A stretch of 64,000 nucleotides of DNA from an uncultured Oscillospiraceae bacterium (GTDB lineage: Bacteria > Bacillota > Clostridia > Oscillospirales > Oscillospiraceae). The position numbers and the translations under genes are program-made. The stretch spans positions 1-64,000 of the forward strand of contig CANQMW010000007.1 in NCBI GenBank assembly GCA_947625045.1, written 5' to 3'. The notes under the pieces are model-generated. The model did not search any database. It saw only the letters and a program-made list of their open reading frames with translations, and had not been told where the DNA came from. Positions 56,480 to 64,000 of the stretch are shown piece by piece (within the stretch, counting starts at the first letter, position 1; each line of letters starts with the position of its first letter).

Positions 56480-57020
56480 CCTTGCACAGCTTCTTTGGCA
56501 GCAGGATCATGCGTATCTTTCCCTTGTATGGATCACCGCCTGGCGTTTCCGCAAACACTCCACCGTTACAGCATACACCTCGCTTACGCGAATACCATTG
56601 GCAGCAATAGTCTGCATCAGCAGCTCTAACCGCTTATCTTCCTCATTCCTCGCAGCCCTGAGCAGTTTTTCATAGCCCTGCTGAGTCAGCTCTCTTTCTT
56701 ATACGGAAAGGATCGTCCACTACACCATTACGCGACGCAGCTTCCACCGAGGAAATCCGGCAAAACCAAGGAAGCGATTCACAGCCGCCAACACGAAATT
56801 GATGCTGGCGGCCGCATTGCCCTTTGCCTAATTCTTGAAAGCGACCAGCGTTCCCTTGTTCATGATCTGCCCACCGCAGAACGATGCCAATACCCCAACA
56901 TCGTGCATGTACTTCGCTACCATGGCCCCGCTGCCCCCTCGTTCCTGCAGATAAGCCTGGAATCTTTCCATTTCTTTTCTTTGTATCAAAAGCACTTTCC
57001 GCGTCCTCCTTTCGCTCATT
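56480..57020 (-). pseudogene. Degraded tyrosine recombinase
   Basis: Stops separate ERFQAYLQERGGSGAMVAKYMHDV, INFVLAAVNRFLGF and ELTQQGYEKLLRAARNEEDKRLELLMQTIAANGIRVSEVYAVTVE. Confidence 0.75.
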
Positions 57021-57238
57021 TTAGCACGAAAGGATGGCATTTCGGATAAGGTGCCTTTTTGGAGGGATTATTCCTCTGATTTGTTAAGGCATTGCGGCCA
57101 GTATAACCTGGCTGCCTTCATCCTATTATTCTAAAACCGCTGTCCCTATATTTCTCAAGGAAATATCGAATTGCTCTTTAGCTTATTTAAACTCTTTCCC
57201 ACGAAAAATATAATCATCCCTTAGGGAGGGATGATCAT

Positions 57239-57601
57239 ATGAACAAAAGCGAATTACAAGAGACCATTGGCAACAACCTATATCAAGCGCGGCTCAACGC
57301 TCACATGACCCAGGAACAGCTTGCTGAGAAGGCGGGCATCAGCACTTCCTTCTACACAAACGTAGAACTCGGTCACAAGGGTATGGGCGTATACAACCTA
57401 TACAGGATCATCAATGTACTCCGCGTCAGCGCCGATGGCATCCTCTATGGCAGTGATTGCGACGCACACATTCTCAACATTCTTGCCATTCTGAAATATC
57501 AGCCGGACAGCTTCCTCACCTCAGTTGAGAACATGATCCGTTTCATGCTTGCCGAGAAGGAGCGTCAGGAAAAGGAGCACAGAGAGGAAGTGCTCCAATG
57601 A
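57239..57601 (+). CDS. XRE-family HTH regulator
   Basis: IGNNLYQARLNAHMTQEQLAEKAGISTSFYTNVELG. Confidence 0.9.
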   Translation: MNKSELQETIGNNLYQARLNAHMTQEQLAEKAGISTSFYTNVELGHKGMGVYNLYRIINVLRVSADGILYGSDCDAHILNILAILKYQPDSFLTSVENMIRFMLAEKERQEKEHREEVLQ

Positions 57602-58092
57602 TAGAAACAGAGGAACAGCGGCAGGGCATCCACACGCTTTATCTGCAAGAGTACCCAAAGCTCCTGGCTTACGCCCGGTCACTTCTCCATGACGAGAGCC
57701 TTGCCAAGGAAGCGGTGCAGGACACTTTTCTTATCGCTTGCACGAAACCAGCGGTCTTGCTCAGTCACCCGAATCCGCCCGGCTGGCTGATGCTGACCTT
57801 GAAATACACCATTAATAATATGATCCGAGGCAGGGCTAAGCTGAGCGCCCTGCTTCTTTATTATCAGGAGGTTCCGCTTGCCGATGGCTCTCTGCGCTTG
57901 GGTGAGTTGGAACTTGACGTCATCTGTGAAGACCTTTTGGGCAAAGAGGACTGGCGCATGCTCAAAAGCTTTCTGCTTCATCATATGTCTGTCCAGGATG
58001 TCGCCGATTCCATGGGGATCTCTCGAGAGGCCGCCAAAAAGCGTCTCCAGCGCTCTCACAAGCGGCTGAAAGAAAAACTCAAAAAAGACTGA
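57598..58092 (+). CDS. ECF-type RNA polymerase sigma factor
   Basis: YARSLLHDESLAKEAVQDTFLIA; MSVQDVADSMGISREAAKKRLQRSHKRLKEKL. Confidence 0.88.
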   Translation: MIETEEQRQGIHTLYLQEYPKLLAYARSLLHDESLAKEAVQDTFLIACTKPAVLLSHPNPPGWLMLTLKYTINNMIRGRAKLSALLLYYQEVPLADGSLRLGELELDVICEDLLGKEDWRMLKSFLLHHMSVQDVADSMGISREAAKKRLQRSHKRLKEKLKKD

Positions 58093-58145
58093 TCCGCTGT
58101 CCCCAAAACGTCGCTTTTCGACATATACGCTATAGGAGGGTTAAG

Positions 58146-59027
58146 ATGCAAGGTTCAAAAAAGCAACGCCGTCAGGACCTCTCTCAGTTTGACTCTATGA
58201 CCACAGATGAACTGCGGGAGCTCCTAAGAAACGACGCTCTTAAAAAGGAGGCGGATGCCAGCCTAGATATCGATGCGACCCTATACATAGCCGGAGTGAT
58301 AGCATCTCGGGAGAATGCCCCTGACACTGATGCCGCCTGGGAAGAGTTTGAACGGTCCTATCTGCCCGACGCCGGCGAAAAGACATTATATGAGGAGATC
58401 CTGTCCGATCCCGTTGAGCCGGTCAAGGCCTCTTCTGTCAGGGCCAAAACAAAGCGCCGCCTGCTTCGGTTTTCCCTCATCGCTGCGGCTGCGGCCCTTC
58501 TGATTTCCACAACGGCTTTCACAGCGGCTAAGCTCGGCTGGTTCCACACCTGGAATACAGAGGAGCTATGGTCACGACTGTCCCGCGAAGCGGCACCAGC
58601 GCAGGCGACCACCCTGCCAAAGCCCGCATACTACGATGAGATGGCCGAGGCTCTGGATTCCATCGGTGCGTCAGCGCACATGATCCCACTGTGGATGCCG
58701 GAAGGATATGAGATGACATCATATGAATCTCATATTAATAATCCAATAAAACAATACATCTTCGGCTTCAGTAATCCAAATCATCATAGTATAATTCTGC
58801 AATGTTCGTCAAATACCACTAGCAACATCTCTATATACTCCAAAGATGCCGGTTCTCCTGATATCTACACCGCTGGTGGTATAGACCATAGTATTCTCAC
58901 CAATATGAGCAACTATGGTGCTATTTGGTGGAGAGAGAGCTACGAGTGTTTCCTTTACGGCTATGAATACAGAGACGACCTGATCAAAACTATTGATTCA
59001 CTCTATATGGAGGTGCAAAATGAGTAA
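58146..59027 (+). CDS. Putative anti-sigma factor with one TM and DUF4367-like C-terminus
   Basis: TM LLRFSLIAAAAALLISTTAFTAAKLG; IPLWMPEGYEMTSYE; follows the sigma gene. Confidence 0.7.
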   Translation: MQGSKKQRRQDLSQFDSMTTDELRELLRNDALKKEADASLDIDATLYIAGVIASRENAPDTDAAWEEFERSYLPDAGEKTLYEEILSDPVEPVKASSVRAKTKRRLLRFSLIAAAAALLISTTAFTAAKLGWFHTWNTEELWSRLSREAAPAQATTLPKPAYYDEMAEALDSIGASAHMIPLWMPEGYEMTSYESHINNPIKQYIFGFSNPNHHSIILQCSSNTTSNISIYSKDAGSPDIYTAGGIDHSILTNMSNYGAIWWRESYECFLYGYEYRDDLIKTIDSLYMEVQNE

Positions 59028-59469
59028 GCGTTTTATCCATGTTACCGCCCTAGTTCTGGTATTGATGACCGTGTTTTCCATCCCTGCCGCTGCGGCGGCA
59101 GCTTCCGCACCCTCCCCAGCCCAGCCCCAGTCGGATGCCTACATTGCTTCATATCTTGCTGCTATTGATAGCTATAGCACTGGCACCGTAACAGTAGGGT
59201 TCAGTACAACCGGAACTGACATAATGGACACCGTCGGCGCCACCTCAATCATTGTTTATAAGTGGAACAGTACACAGCCAGTAGGCTCCCTATCCTCTAG
59301 TTATACTTCATCCATGCTTGGCCACTACTGTTTTGGTCATAGCAACTCCTATACGTTTACCGTCACACCCGGCGAGAAATACTACGCAGTCGTATCCTGC
59401 TATGCAGCAAAAGACGGCGGCAGCAGCACACGGAAATATACCACCGCCTACGCCACTGCCAAGAAATGA
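59020..59469 (+). CDS. Secreted small protein
   Basis: Signal peptide MSKRFIHVTALVLVLMTVFSIPAAAAA. Confidence 0.7.
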   Translation: MSKRFIHVTALVLVLMTVFSIPAAAAAASAPSPAQPQSDAYIASYLAAIDSYSTGTVTVGFSTTGTDIMDTVGATSIIVYKWNSTQPVGSLSSSYTSSMLGHYCFGHSNSYTFTVTPGEKYYAVVSCYAAKDGGSSTRKYTTAYATAKK

Positions 59470-59508
59470 TCTTCCCCTATCCCCGCAAGAATAATTCAGC
59501 AAGAGAGG

Positions 59509-59886
59509 ATGGTCCCCATACACACGATCCAACGCACTGTAACTGAACTGAGCGGCCGGCGAAACAAATCCTGCTACTATGTTCTCTGCCGAGCCGTTGA
59601 GGCCGCTCTAAGCTGCCTTCCGGCGGAACCAAAGATGAACACGATCTGCGCCATGGTCCAAACCAGCACCGGTATGTCTGTCAACGCCATATCCAAGGCT
59701 CTCTCCCGGGTCACCGCCGACATCTGGGTCTACGGCAACAGGGACAAGCTACAGCAGATATACGGCCGGCCCATCCTGGAACAGCCAACGCCTAAGGAAC
59801 TGGTCTCTGTCCTGGCCATGTACTGTCAGGCCCTGGAAAACAGTTCTCATGCCAAGTCCATCCTCTCCCTGAGCCCTGTATCCTGA
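59509..59886 (+). CDS. Stand-alone Spo0A C-terminal-like DNA-binding protein
   Basis: MSVNAISKALSRVTADIWVYGNRDKLQQIYGRPILEQPTPKELVSVLA. Confidence 0.72.
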   Translation: MVPIHTIQRTVTELSGRRNKSCYYVLCRAVEAALSCLPAEPKMNTICAMVQTSTGMSVNAISKALSRVTADIWVYGNRDKLQQIYGRPILEQPTPKELVSVLAMYCQALENSSHAKSILSLSPVS

Positions 59887-59925
59887 ATCTTCCTTGCCGC
59901 CTGCCAAAATTGGCTGGCGGCAATT

Positions 59926-60144
59926 TTATGTGAGGTCTCCCTGCAGAAAAGCATTCTCAAAATCCTCCAGAGATGCTTTCTCCCTCTCCAGCCCTGTGAT
60001 GAGACGATCGACCCTATCTTTATCATCGGTAAATGGGGCCGCCATAGCACATACTCGGCTCTCGGTGTCCTGCGCCAGGATGCCATATTTTCCTGTGAAA
60101 CCACATATTACTAGTCGATATACCACCCCCCTCACTGGCCTCAC
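59926..60144 (-). CDS. Small hypothetical protein (DUF6514-like), coupled to 60141-60470
   Basis: KYGILAQDTESRVCAMAAPFTDDKDRVDRLITGLEREKASLEDFENAFL; 4-bp overlap with upstream gene. Confidence 0.5.
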   Translation of the reverse strand: MRPVRGVVYRLVICGFTGKYGILAQDTESRVCAMAAPFTDDKDRVDRLITGLEREKASLEDFENAFLQGDLT

Positions 60145-60470
60145 TCTTTCCAGAGATGCTGCGCCAGCACATTGATCAGCTCTTTCGGCGACGGACGCTC
60201 CAACAGCGGACGGCCATATATCTGACAGAGTTTTTCACGGTTTCCATTGTCCCATATGTCATCCACCGCCCTCGATAACGCTTTCGCCGCCGCCCCAGGC
60301 GTCATGCCAGCGTTCTTTTTGATCACGGCACACACCTCTTTCATCTGCATCCCGTCAGGCTGGTGATCCCTCACCACCTCTATTGCCCAGCACAGCACAT
60401 AGTAGCATTCCTTGTTCCTTCTACCACTGATCTCAGTCACCAGCTGCATGATCTCCTGCAAACGAACCAT
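60141..60470 (-). CDS. Stand-alone Spo0A C-terminal-like DNA-binding protein (paralog)
   Basis: GAAAKALSRAVDDIWDNGNREKLCQIYGRPLLERPSPKELINVLA. Confidence 0.72.
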   Translation of the reverse strand: MVRLQEIMQLVTEISGRRNKECYYVLCWAIEVVRDHQPDGMQMKEVCAVIKKNAGMTPGAAAKALSRAVDDIWDNGNREKLCQIYGRPLLERPSPKELINVLAQHLWKE

Positions 60471-60604
60471 CCCTTCCTACATTTTGCCAGCCGGAATTAT
60501 AAAACTTTCTCTTGGAATTATCTCCCGTTTTGACCGCATTTGACGGTCGCTGACAAAAACTGACGCCGCACATATTGTTATATGATGCCAGTTTCATAAA
60601 GGGC

Positions 60605-60633
60605 TTGACGCGCAGACATAAACCATATAAAAT
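60605..60633 (+). promoter_or_regulatory. hipBA promoter: TTGACG-N17-TAAAAT
   Basis: -35 60605-60610, -10 60628-60633. Confidence 0.65.
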
Positions 60634-60722
60634 GTAATCTATAGCATATTATATATTAAACAGCGCTTTAAAAGGAAATGTATTGCCTTTTATATGCTCA
60701 CTGACTTGAAGGAGCGCATAGC

Positions 60723-61070
60723 ATGAAGCTAACAGCACGATCATCCAATGAAGAGGTTCTACAGGTTCTCGGCAAACGGATCCGGGAGGCGAGGATCAAT
60801 ATGAACATGACCCAGGGCGAAACGGCAAAAAAAGCAGGGGTAACGGCAAAAACGATCAGCCGGATCGAAAACGGTGAAGACCTTGCCGTCTCTACGATGT
60901 TGAATGTGCTTCGCGCCCTGGGCCTGGTACAGAATATGGATGCTCTCATACCGGAGCCCACGGCCCGGCCCAGCATGCTCATGGCAAATGATAAGGAGAA
61001 GCAGCGCGTCCGTAAAAAGGCGAGCCGGGATGGGGCAGAAAAAAAGTGGAAATGGGGTGATGAAAAGTGA
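60723..61070 (+). CDS. hipB: HipB-like XRE antitoxin
   Basis: LGKRIREARINMNMTQGETAKKAGVTAKTISRIENGEDLAVSTMLNVLRALGL; overlaps hipA by 4 bp. Confidence 0.85.
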   Translation: MKLTARSSNEEVLQVLGKRIREARINMNMTQGETAKKAGVTAKTISRIENGEDLAVSTMLNVLRALGLVQNMDALIPEPTARPSMLMANDKEKQRVRKKASRDGAEKKWKWGDEK

Positions 61071-62353
61071 CCTTTGCCACGGTTTATCTCTGGGGAACAA
61101 AGGTCAGCGTCGTCGCGTTCGATGACCAGACCGGTGTCGGCTCATTCGAGTATGAGCGGAGCTTCTTATCTTCCGGGATAGAGATTTCCCCCATTGTAAT
61201 GCCGCTTTCAACCAGAGTGTACAGCTTCCCCGAACTGCCCCGCAGGAGTTTCCATGGACTCCCCGGGCTGCTTGCAGACAGCCTCCCGGACAAGTTCGGT
61301 AACGCCGTCATCGACGCTTGGCTGCAGTCAGAAGGGCGCTCTCCGGAATCCTTCGACCCCGTAGAGCGGCTTTGCTATACCGGGGAGCGAGGCATGGGGG
61401 CACTGGAATTCGTACCCGCTACAGGACCAGCCCCCTCGGGGACCGAAAAAATCAGTCTCGCCAGTTTGGCACGCCTGGCGTCGGATATCCTCCGCTCCAG
61501 ACAGGGTTTCCATGTCCCCGCAGGAAAAGGGGCCATGAATGAGATCATTCGGGTCGGCACATCTGCCGGCGGCGCCCGGGCGAAGGCCGTCGTGGCCTGG
61601 AATGAGCGTACAGGTGACTTCCGCTCTGGTCAAGTCTCCGCCGGTGATGGTTATGACCATTGGCTGGTCAAGTTCGACGGGGTATCTGAAAACAGAGACA
61701 AAGAGGGCTATGACCCGCCGCAGTATACGCGGATCGAATATGCCTACTATCTGATGGCTTCCGCCGCTGGGATCGATATGGAGGAGTGCCGGTTGTATGA
61801 AGAGGGCGGGCTGTATCACTTTATGACCCGCCGGTTCGACCGCGTCCGCAGCACAGGAGGCAAACTGCACATGCAGACGCTTGCCGGCATCGCCCATTAT
61901 GACTTCAACCTTCCCGGTGTATACAGCTATGAACAGGCCGCCGGCGTCATGCGGCAGATGGGCATTTCACAGGACGAGATCAAGCAGTTCTATCGCCGGA
62001 TGGTATTCAACGTTTTGGCCAGGAACCAGGATGACCATACGAAGAACATCTCGTTCCTGATGGACAGAACTGGCAGATGGAGCCTGTCCCCGGCATATGA
62101 TGTCACCTACGCATATAATCCGGATGGCATGTGGACCGGACACCATCAAATGACCATAAACGGGAAGGTGGATGGCATCACCAAAGAGGACTTGCTGGCC
62201 TCTGCAAAGCACATGGGACTGCGAAAAACAGCCGCAGAGCAAGCCATCGCCGCAGTTATGGACAGCATCTCAAAATGGCCGGAATATGCTGAAAAAGCAA
62301 AGTTAAGCGACCAAACACAGTCAAGGCTCAAGCAGAGTTTTGTCTTGATTTAA
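61067..62353 (+). CDS. hipA: HipA-like Ser/Thr kinase toxin
   Basis: LPGLLADSLPDKFGNAVIDAWL; RGMGALEFVP; GTSAGGARAKAVVAWN; FNVLARNQDDHTKNISFLMD. Confidence 0.93.
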   Translation: MTFATVYLWGTKVSVVAFDDQTGVGSFEYERSFLSSGIEISPIVMPLSTRVYSFPELPRRSFHGLPGLLADSLPDKFGNAVIDAWLQSEGRSPESFDPVERLCYTGERGMGALEFVPATGPAPSGTEKISLASLARLASDILRSRQGFHVPAGKGAMNEIIRVGTSAGGARAKAVVAWNERTGDFRSGQVSAGDGYDHWLVKFDGVSENRDKEGYDPPQYTRIEYAYYLMASAAGIDMEECRLYEEGGLYHFMTRRFDRVRSTGGKLHMQTLAGIAHYDFNLPGVYSYEQAAGVMRQMGISQDEIKQFYRRMVFNVLARNQDDHTKNISFLMDRTGRWSLSPAYDVTYAYNPDGMWTGHHQMTINGKVDGITKEDLLASAKHMGLRKTAAEQAIAAVMDSISKWPEYAEKAKLSDQTQSRLKQSFVLI

Positions 62354-62476
62354 GCCCTCTTTAACCATGCATAAGACATAGTCATTCATAAAAGACCCCA
62401 TCAATGAACCAACGGTTTGAACAGCACCCCATTTGTTAGACAGTATGGTATACTGATAACGAATGGGGTGTTGCTT

Positions 62477-62821
62477 ATGCCAAAAGGGAAACCGAAATAC
62501 AGCGGAGAATTCAAGCAGAGAGTCGTAGAGACAATGATGCGGGAGAAACTGAGCTACTGTGAGACAGCACGGGAATATGGAATAGCGGATCACAAGTCAG
62601 TTGCCAGATGGGAGCGCATCTATCTCGAGGAAGGGCCGGAAGGGCTGTATATTGAGCGGCGAGGGCGAGGAAGTAGAGGGTGTCCGTCAAAGGGACTGCG
62701 CCCGGAGGTAGAGGAAGATTTGCTGGCCGAGGTGCAGCGGTTACGGGCGGAGAATGCATATCTAAAAAAATTGAATGCCTTGGTTGCCGAGAGGGTACGG
62801 CAAGAGAGAAAGCAAAAGTGA
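62477..62821 (+). CDS. IS3 OrfA
   Basis: KPKYSGEFKQRVVETMMREKLSYCETAREYGIADHKSVARWERIYLEEG. Confidence 0.9.
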   Translation: MPKGKPKYSGEFKQRVVETMMREKLSYCETAREYGIADHKSVARWERIYLEEGPEGLYIERRGRGSRGCPSKGLRPEVEEDLLAEVQRLRAENAYLKKLNALVAERVRQERKQK

Positions 62822-63660
62822 TATGGGAACTAAGGCATGAACACAAGGTGACGCTGTTGCTGGACATTGCCGGTCTCCCTCGCAGCACATATTACTACTA
62901 CACCAGAAAGCAGAAAGAGCCGGACAAATATGCTGGGTTGAAAGAGGAGATCTGCTCCATAGTGACAGAAAACAAAGGGCGATACGGCTACCGAAGAGTA
63001 ACGCTTGAACTGCAAAACCGGGGATTCCACTATAACCACAAGCTTGTTATGAAGCTCATGAAGCAGCTTGGCGTGAGCAGCAAAGTAAGAATGAAGAAGT
63101 ACTGTTCTTACAAGGGAGAGGTCGGAAAGGCGGCCCCGAACCTATTGGAAAGAAACTTCTTTGCCGAGAAGCCGAACCAGAAATGGGTCACCGATGTAAC
63201 GGAATTCTCTTTGTTTGGTGAGAAGCTATATCTGTCGCCTGTTCTTGATCTGTGCAGTGAGGATCTGGTCAGCTATACGATCTCCGAACGGCCAGGACTC
63301 GACATGGTCCTTTCCATGGTGGAAAAAGCGTTTACAACGATCCCGGATGATACGGGACTGATCCTGCACTCTGACCAGGGATGGCAGTACCGGCACAAGC
63401 ACTACCAGGAAATGTTGAAAGCAAAAGGTGTTAAGCAGAGTATGAGCCGGAAAGGAAACTGCTTGGACAACGCTGTAATGGAAAACTTCTTTGGGTTGCT
63501 CAAGTCAGAGCTGCTCTATCTGCAGCAGTTCGATTCCTTGGAACATTTCAAGGCTGAACTTATTGACTATCTCGACTACTACAATAATCGCAGGATCAAG
63601 GCAAAATTAAAGGGCCTGACACCTGCTCAGCACAGATACCAGACCCTTCGGGTCGCTTAA
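62680..63660 (+). CDS. IS3 OrfB (DDE integrase), probably made by -1 frameshifting
   Basis: NQKWVTDVTEFSLFGEKLYLSPVLDL; LHSDQGWQYRHKHYQEML; CLDNAVMENFFGLLKSEL; A7 run near 62764. Confidence 0.9.
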   Translation: MSVKGTAPGGRGRFAGRGAAVTGGECISKKIECLGCREGTAREKAKVIWELRHEHKVTLLLDIAGLPRSTYYYYTRKQKEPDKYAGLKEEICSIVTENKGRYGYRRVTLELQNRGFHYNHKLVMKLMKQLGVSSKVRMKKYCSYKGEVGKAAPNLLERNFFAEKPNQKWVTDVTEFSLFGEKLYLSPVLDLCSEDLVSYTISERPGLDMVLSMVEKAFTTIPDDTGLILHSDQGWQYRHKHYQEMLKAKGVKQSMSRKGNCLDNAVMENFFGLLKSELLYLQQFDSLEHFKAELIDYLDYYNNRRIKAKLKGLTPAQHRYQTLRVA

Positions 63661-63690
63661 CTCATTATTTCGTCTAACTTTTGGTGTTCA

Positions 63691-64000
63691 CTTCAGAGCG
63701 CTCTCGCCGGGGCGCGGGACATCATCGCCGAGACGGTGAGCGATGACGCGGCTCTTCGGAAGGACCTGCGGGCAATGCTGCTGCGGGACGGCGTCATAAC
63801 CACCGCCGCCAAGGACGAGGACAGCGTCTACCGGATGTACTATGACTACCAGGAGCCGGTGCTCCGCATGGCCCCTCACCGGGTGTTGGCCGTCAACCGG
63901 GGCGAGCGGGAGGGATTCCTGAAGGTGACCCTCTCCGTGCCGAGCGAACGCATACTGGACCGGATCCGGCGGCGCCTCGTCCGGGGCAATGGAGAGGCCG
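63691..64000 (+). pseudogene. tex: 5'-truncated Tex-like RNA-binding transcriptional accessory protein, runs off window
   Basis: ALAGARDIIAETVSDDAALRKDLRAMLLRDGVITT..YYDYQEPVLRMAPHRVLAVNRGEREGFLKVTL. Confidence 0.8.

Larger units (their letters stand above)
62418..63690 (+). mobile_element. IS3-family insertion sequence
   Basis: Imperfect TIRs TGAACAGCACCCCATTTGTTAGAC / GTCTAACTTTTGGTGTTCA bounding orfA and orfB. Confidence 0.85.

Overview
The window looks like Clostridia/Bacillota chromosome: a large surface-glycopolymer locus set between accessory and defence islands. LEFT (1-12.2 kb): a convergent Thoeris pair (ThsA SIR2-SLOG, ThsB TIR) whose two promoter regions carry the same 18-bp motif in inverted orientation; a tyrosine recombinase; an amidase_6 protein; a Panacea(DUF4065)+membrane-protein pair resembling PanAT toxin-antitoxin; a DUF4143 AAA ATPase; an AbrB-type regulator; and a dinB cassette whose S24/LexA-like repressor has an in-frame amber stop. 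12.2-17.3 kb: an AT-rich six-gene operon of unfamiliar composition (radical SAM/SPASM, GNAT, amidohydrolase-GNAT fusion, methyltransferase, two membrane proteins). 17.4-50.2 kb: a long minus-strand glycopolymer locus with a Wzt-UDP-galactopyranose mutase fusion, Wzm, two LuxE-LuxC acid-reductase pairs, a split transketolase, SDRs, ACPs, adenylating enzymes, MBOAT and SGNH/FN3 proteins, IspD/TarI, TagF, LicD and DUF4422. Its promoter-proximal end has an intact tyrosine recombinase, a candidate ~296-bp fimS-like invertible promoter, and a nest of integrase-derived proteins lacking catalytic residues. RIGHT (50.2-64 kb): a metallophosphoesterase-STAND NTPase with a small partner gene, an IS110 element with a likely bridge-RNA leader, sigma/anti-sigma genes, stand-alone Spo0A-C-like paralogs, HipBA, and an IS3 element abutting a 5'-truncated tex. 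No rRNA, tRNA or CRISPR array was recognised. All family names come from reading the translations; no database search was run.
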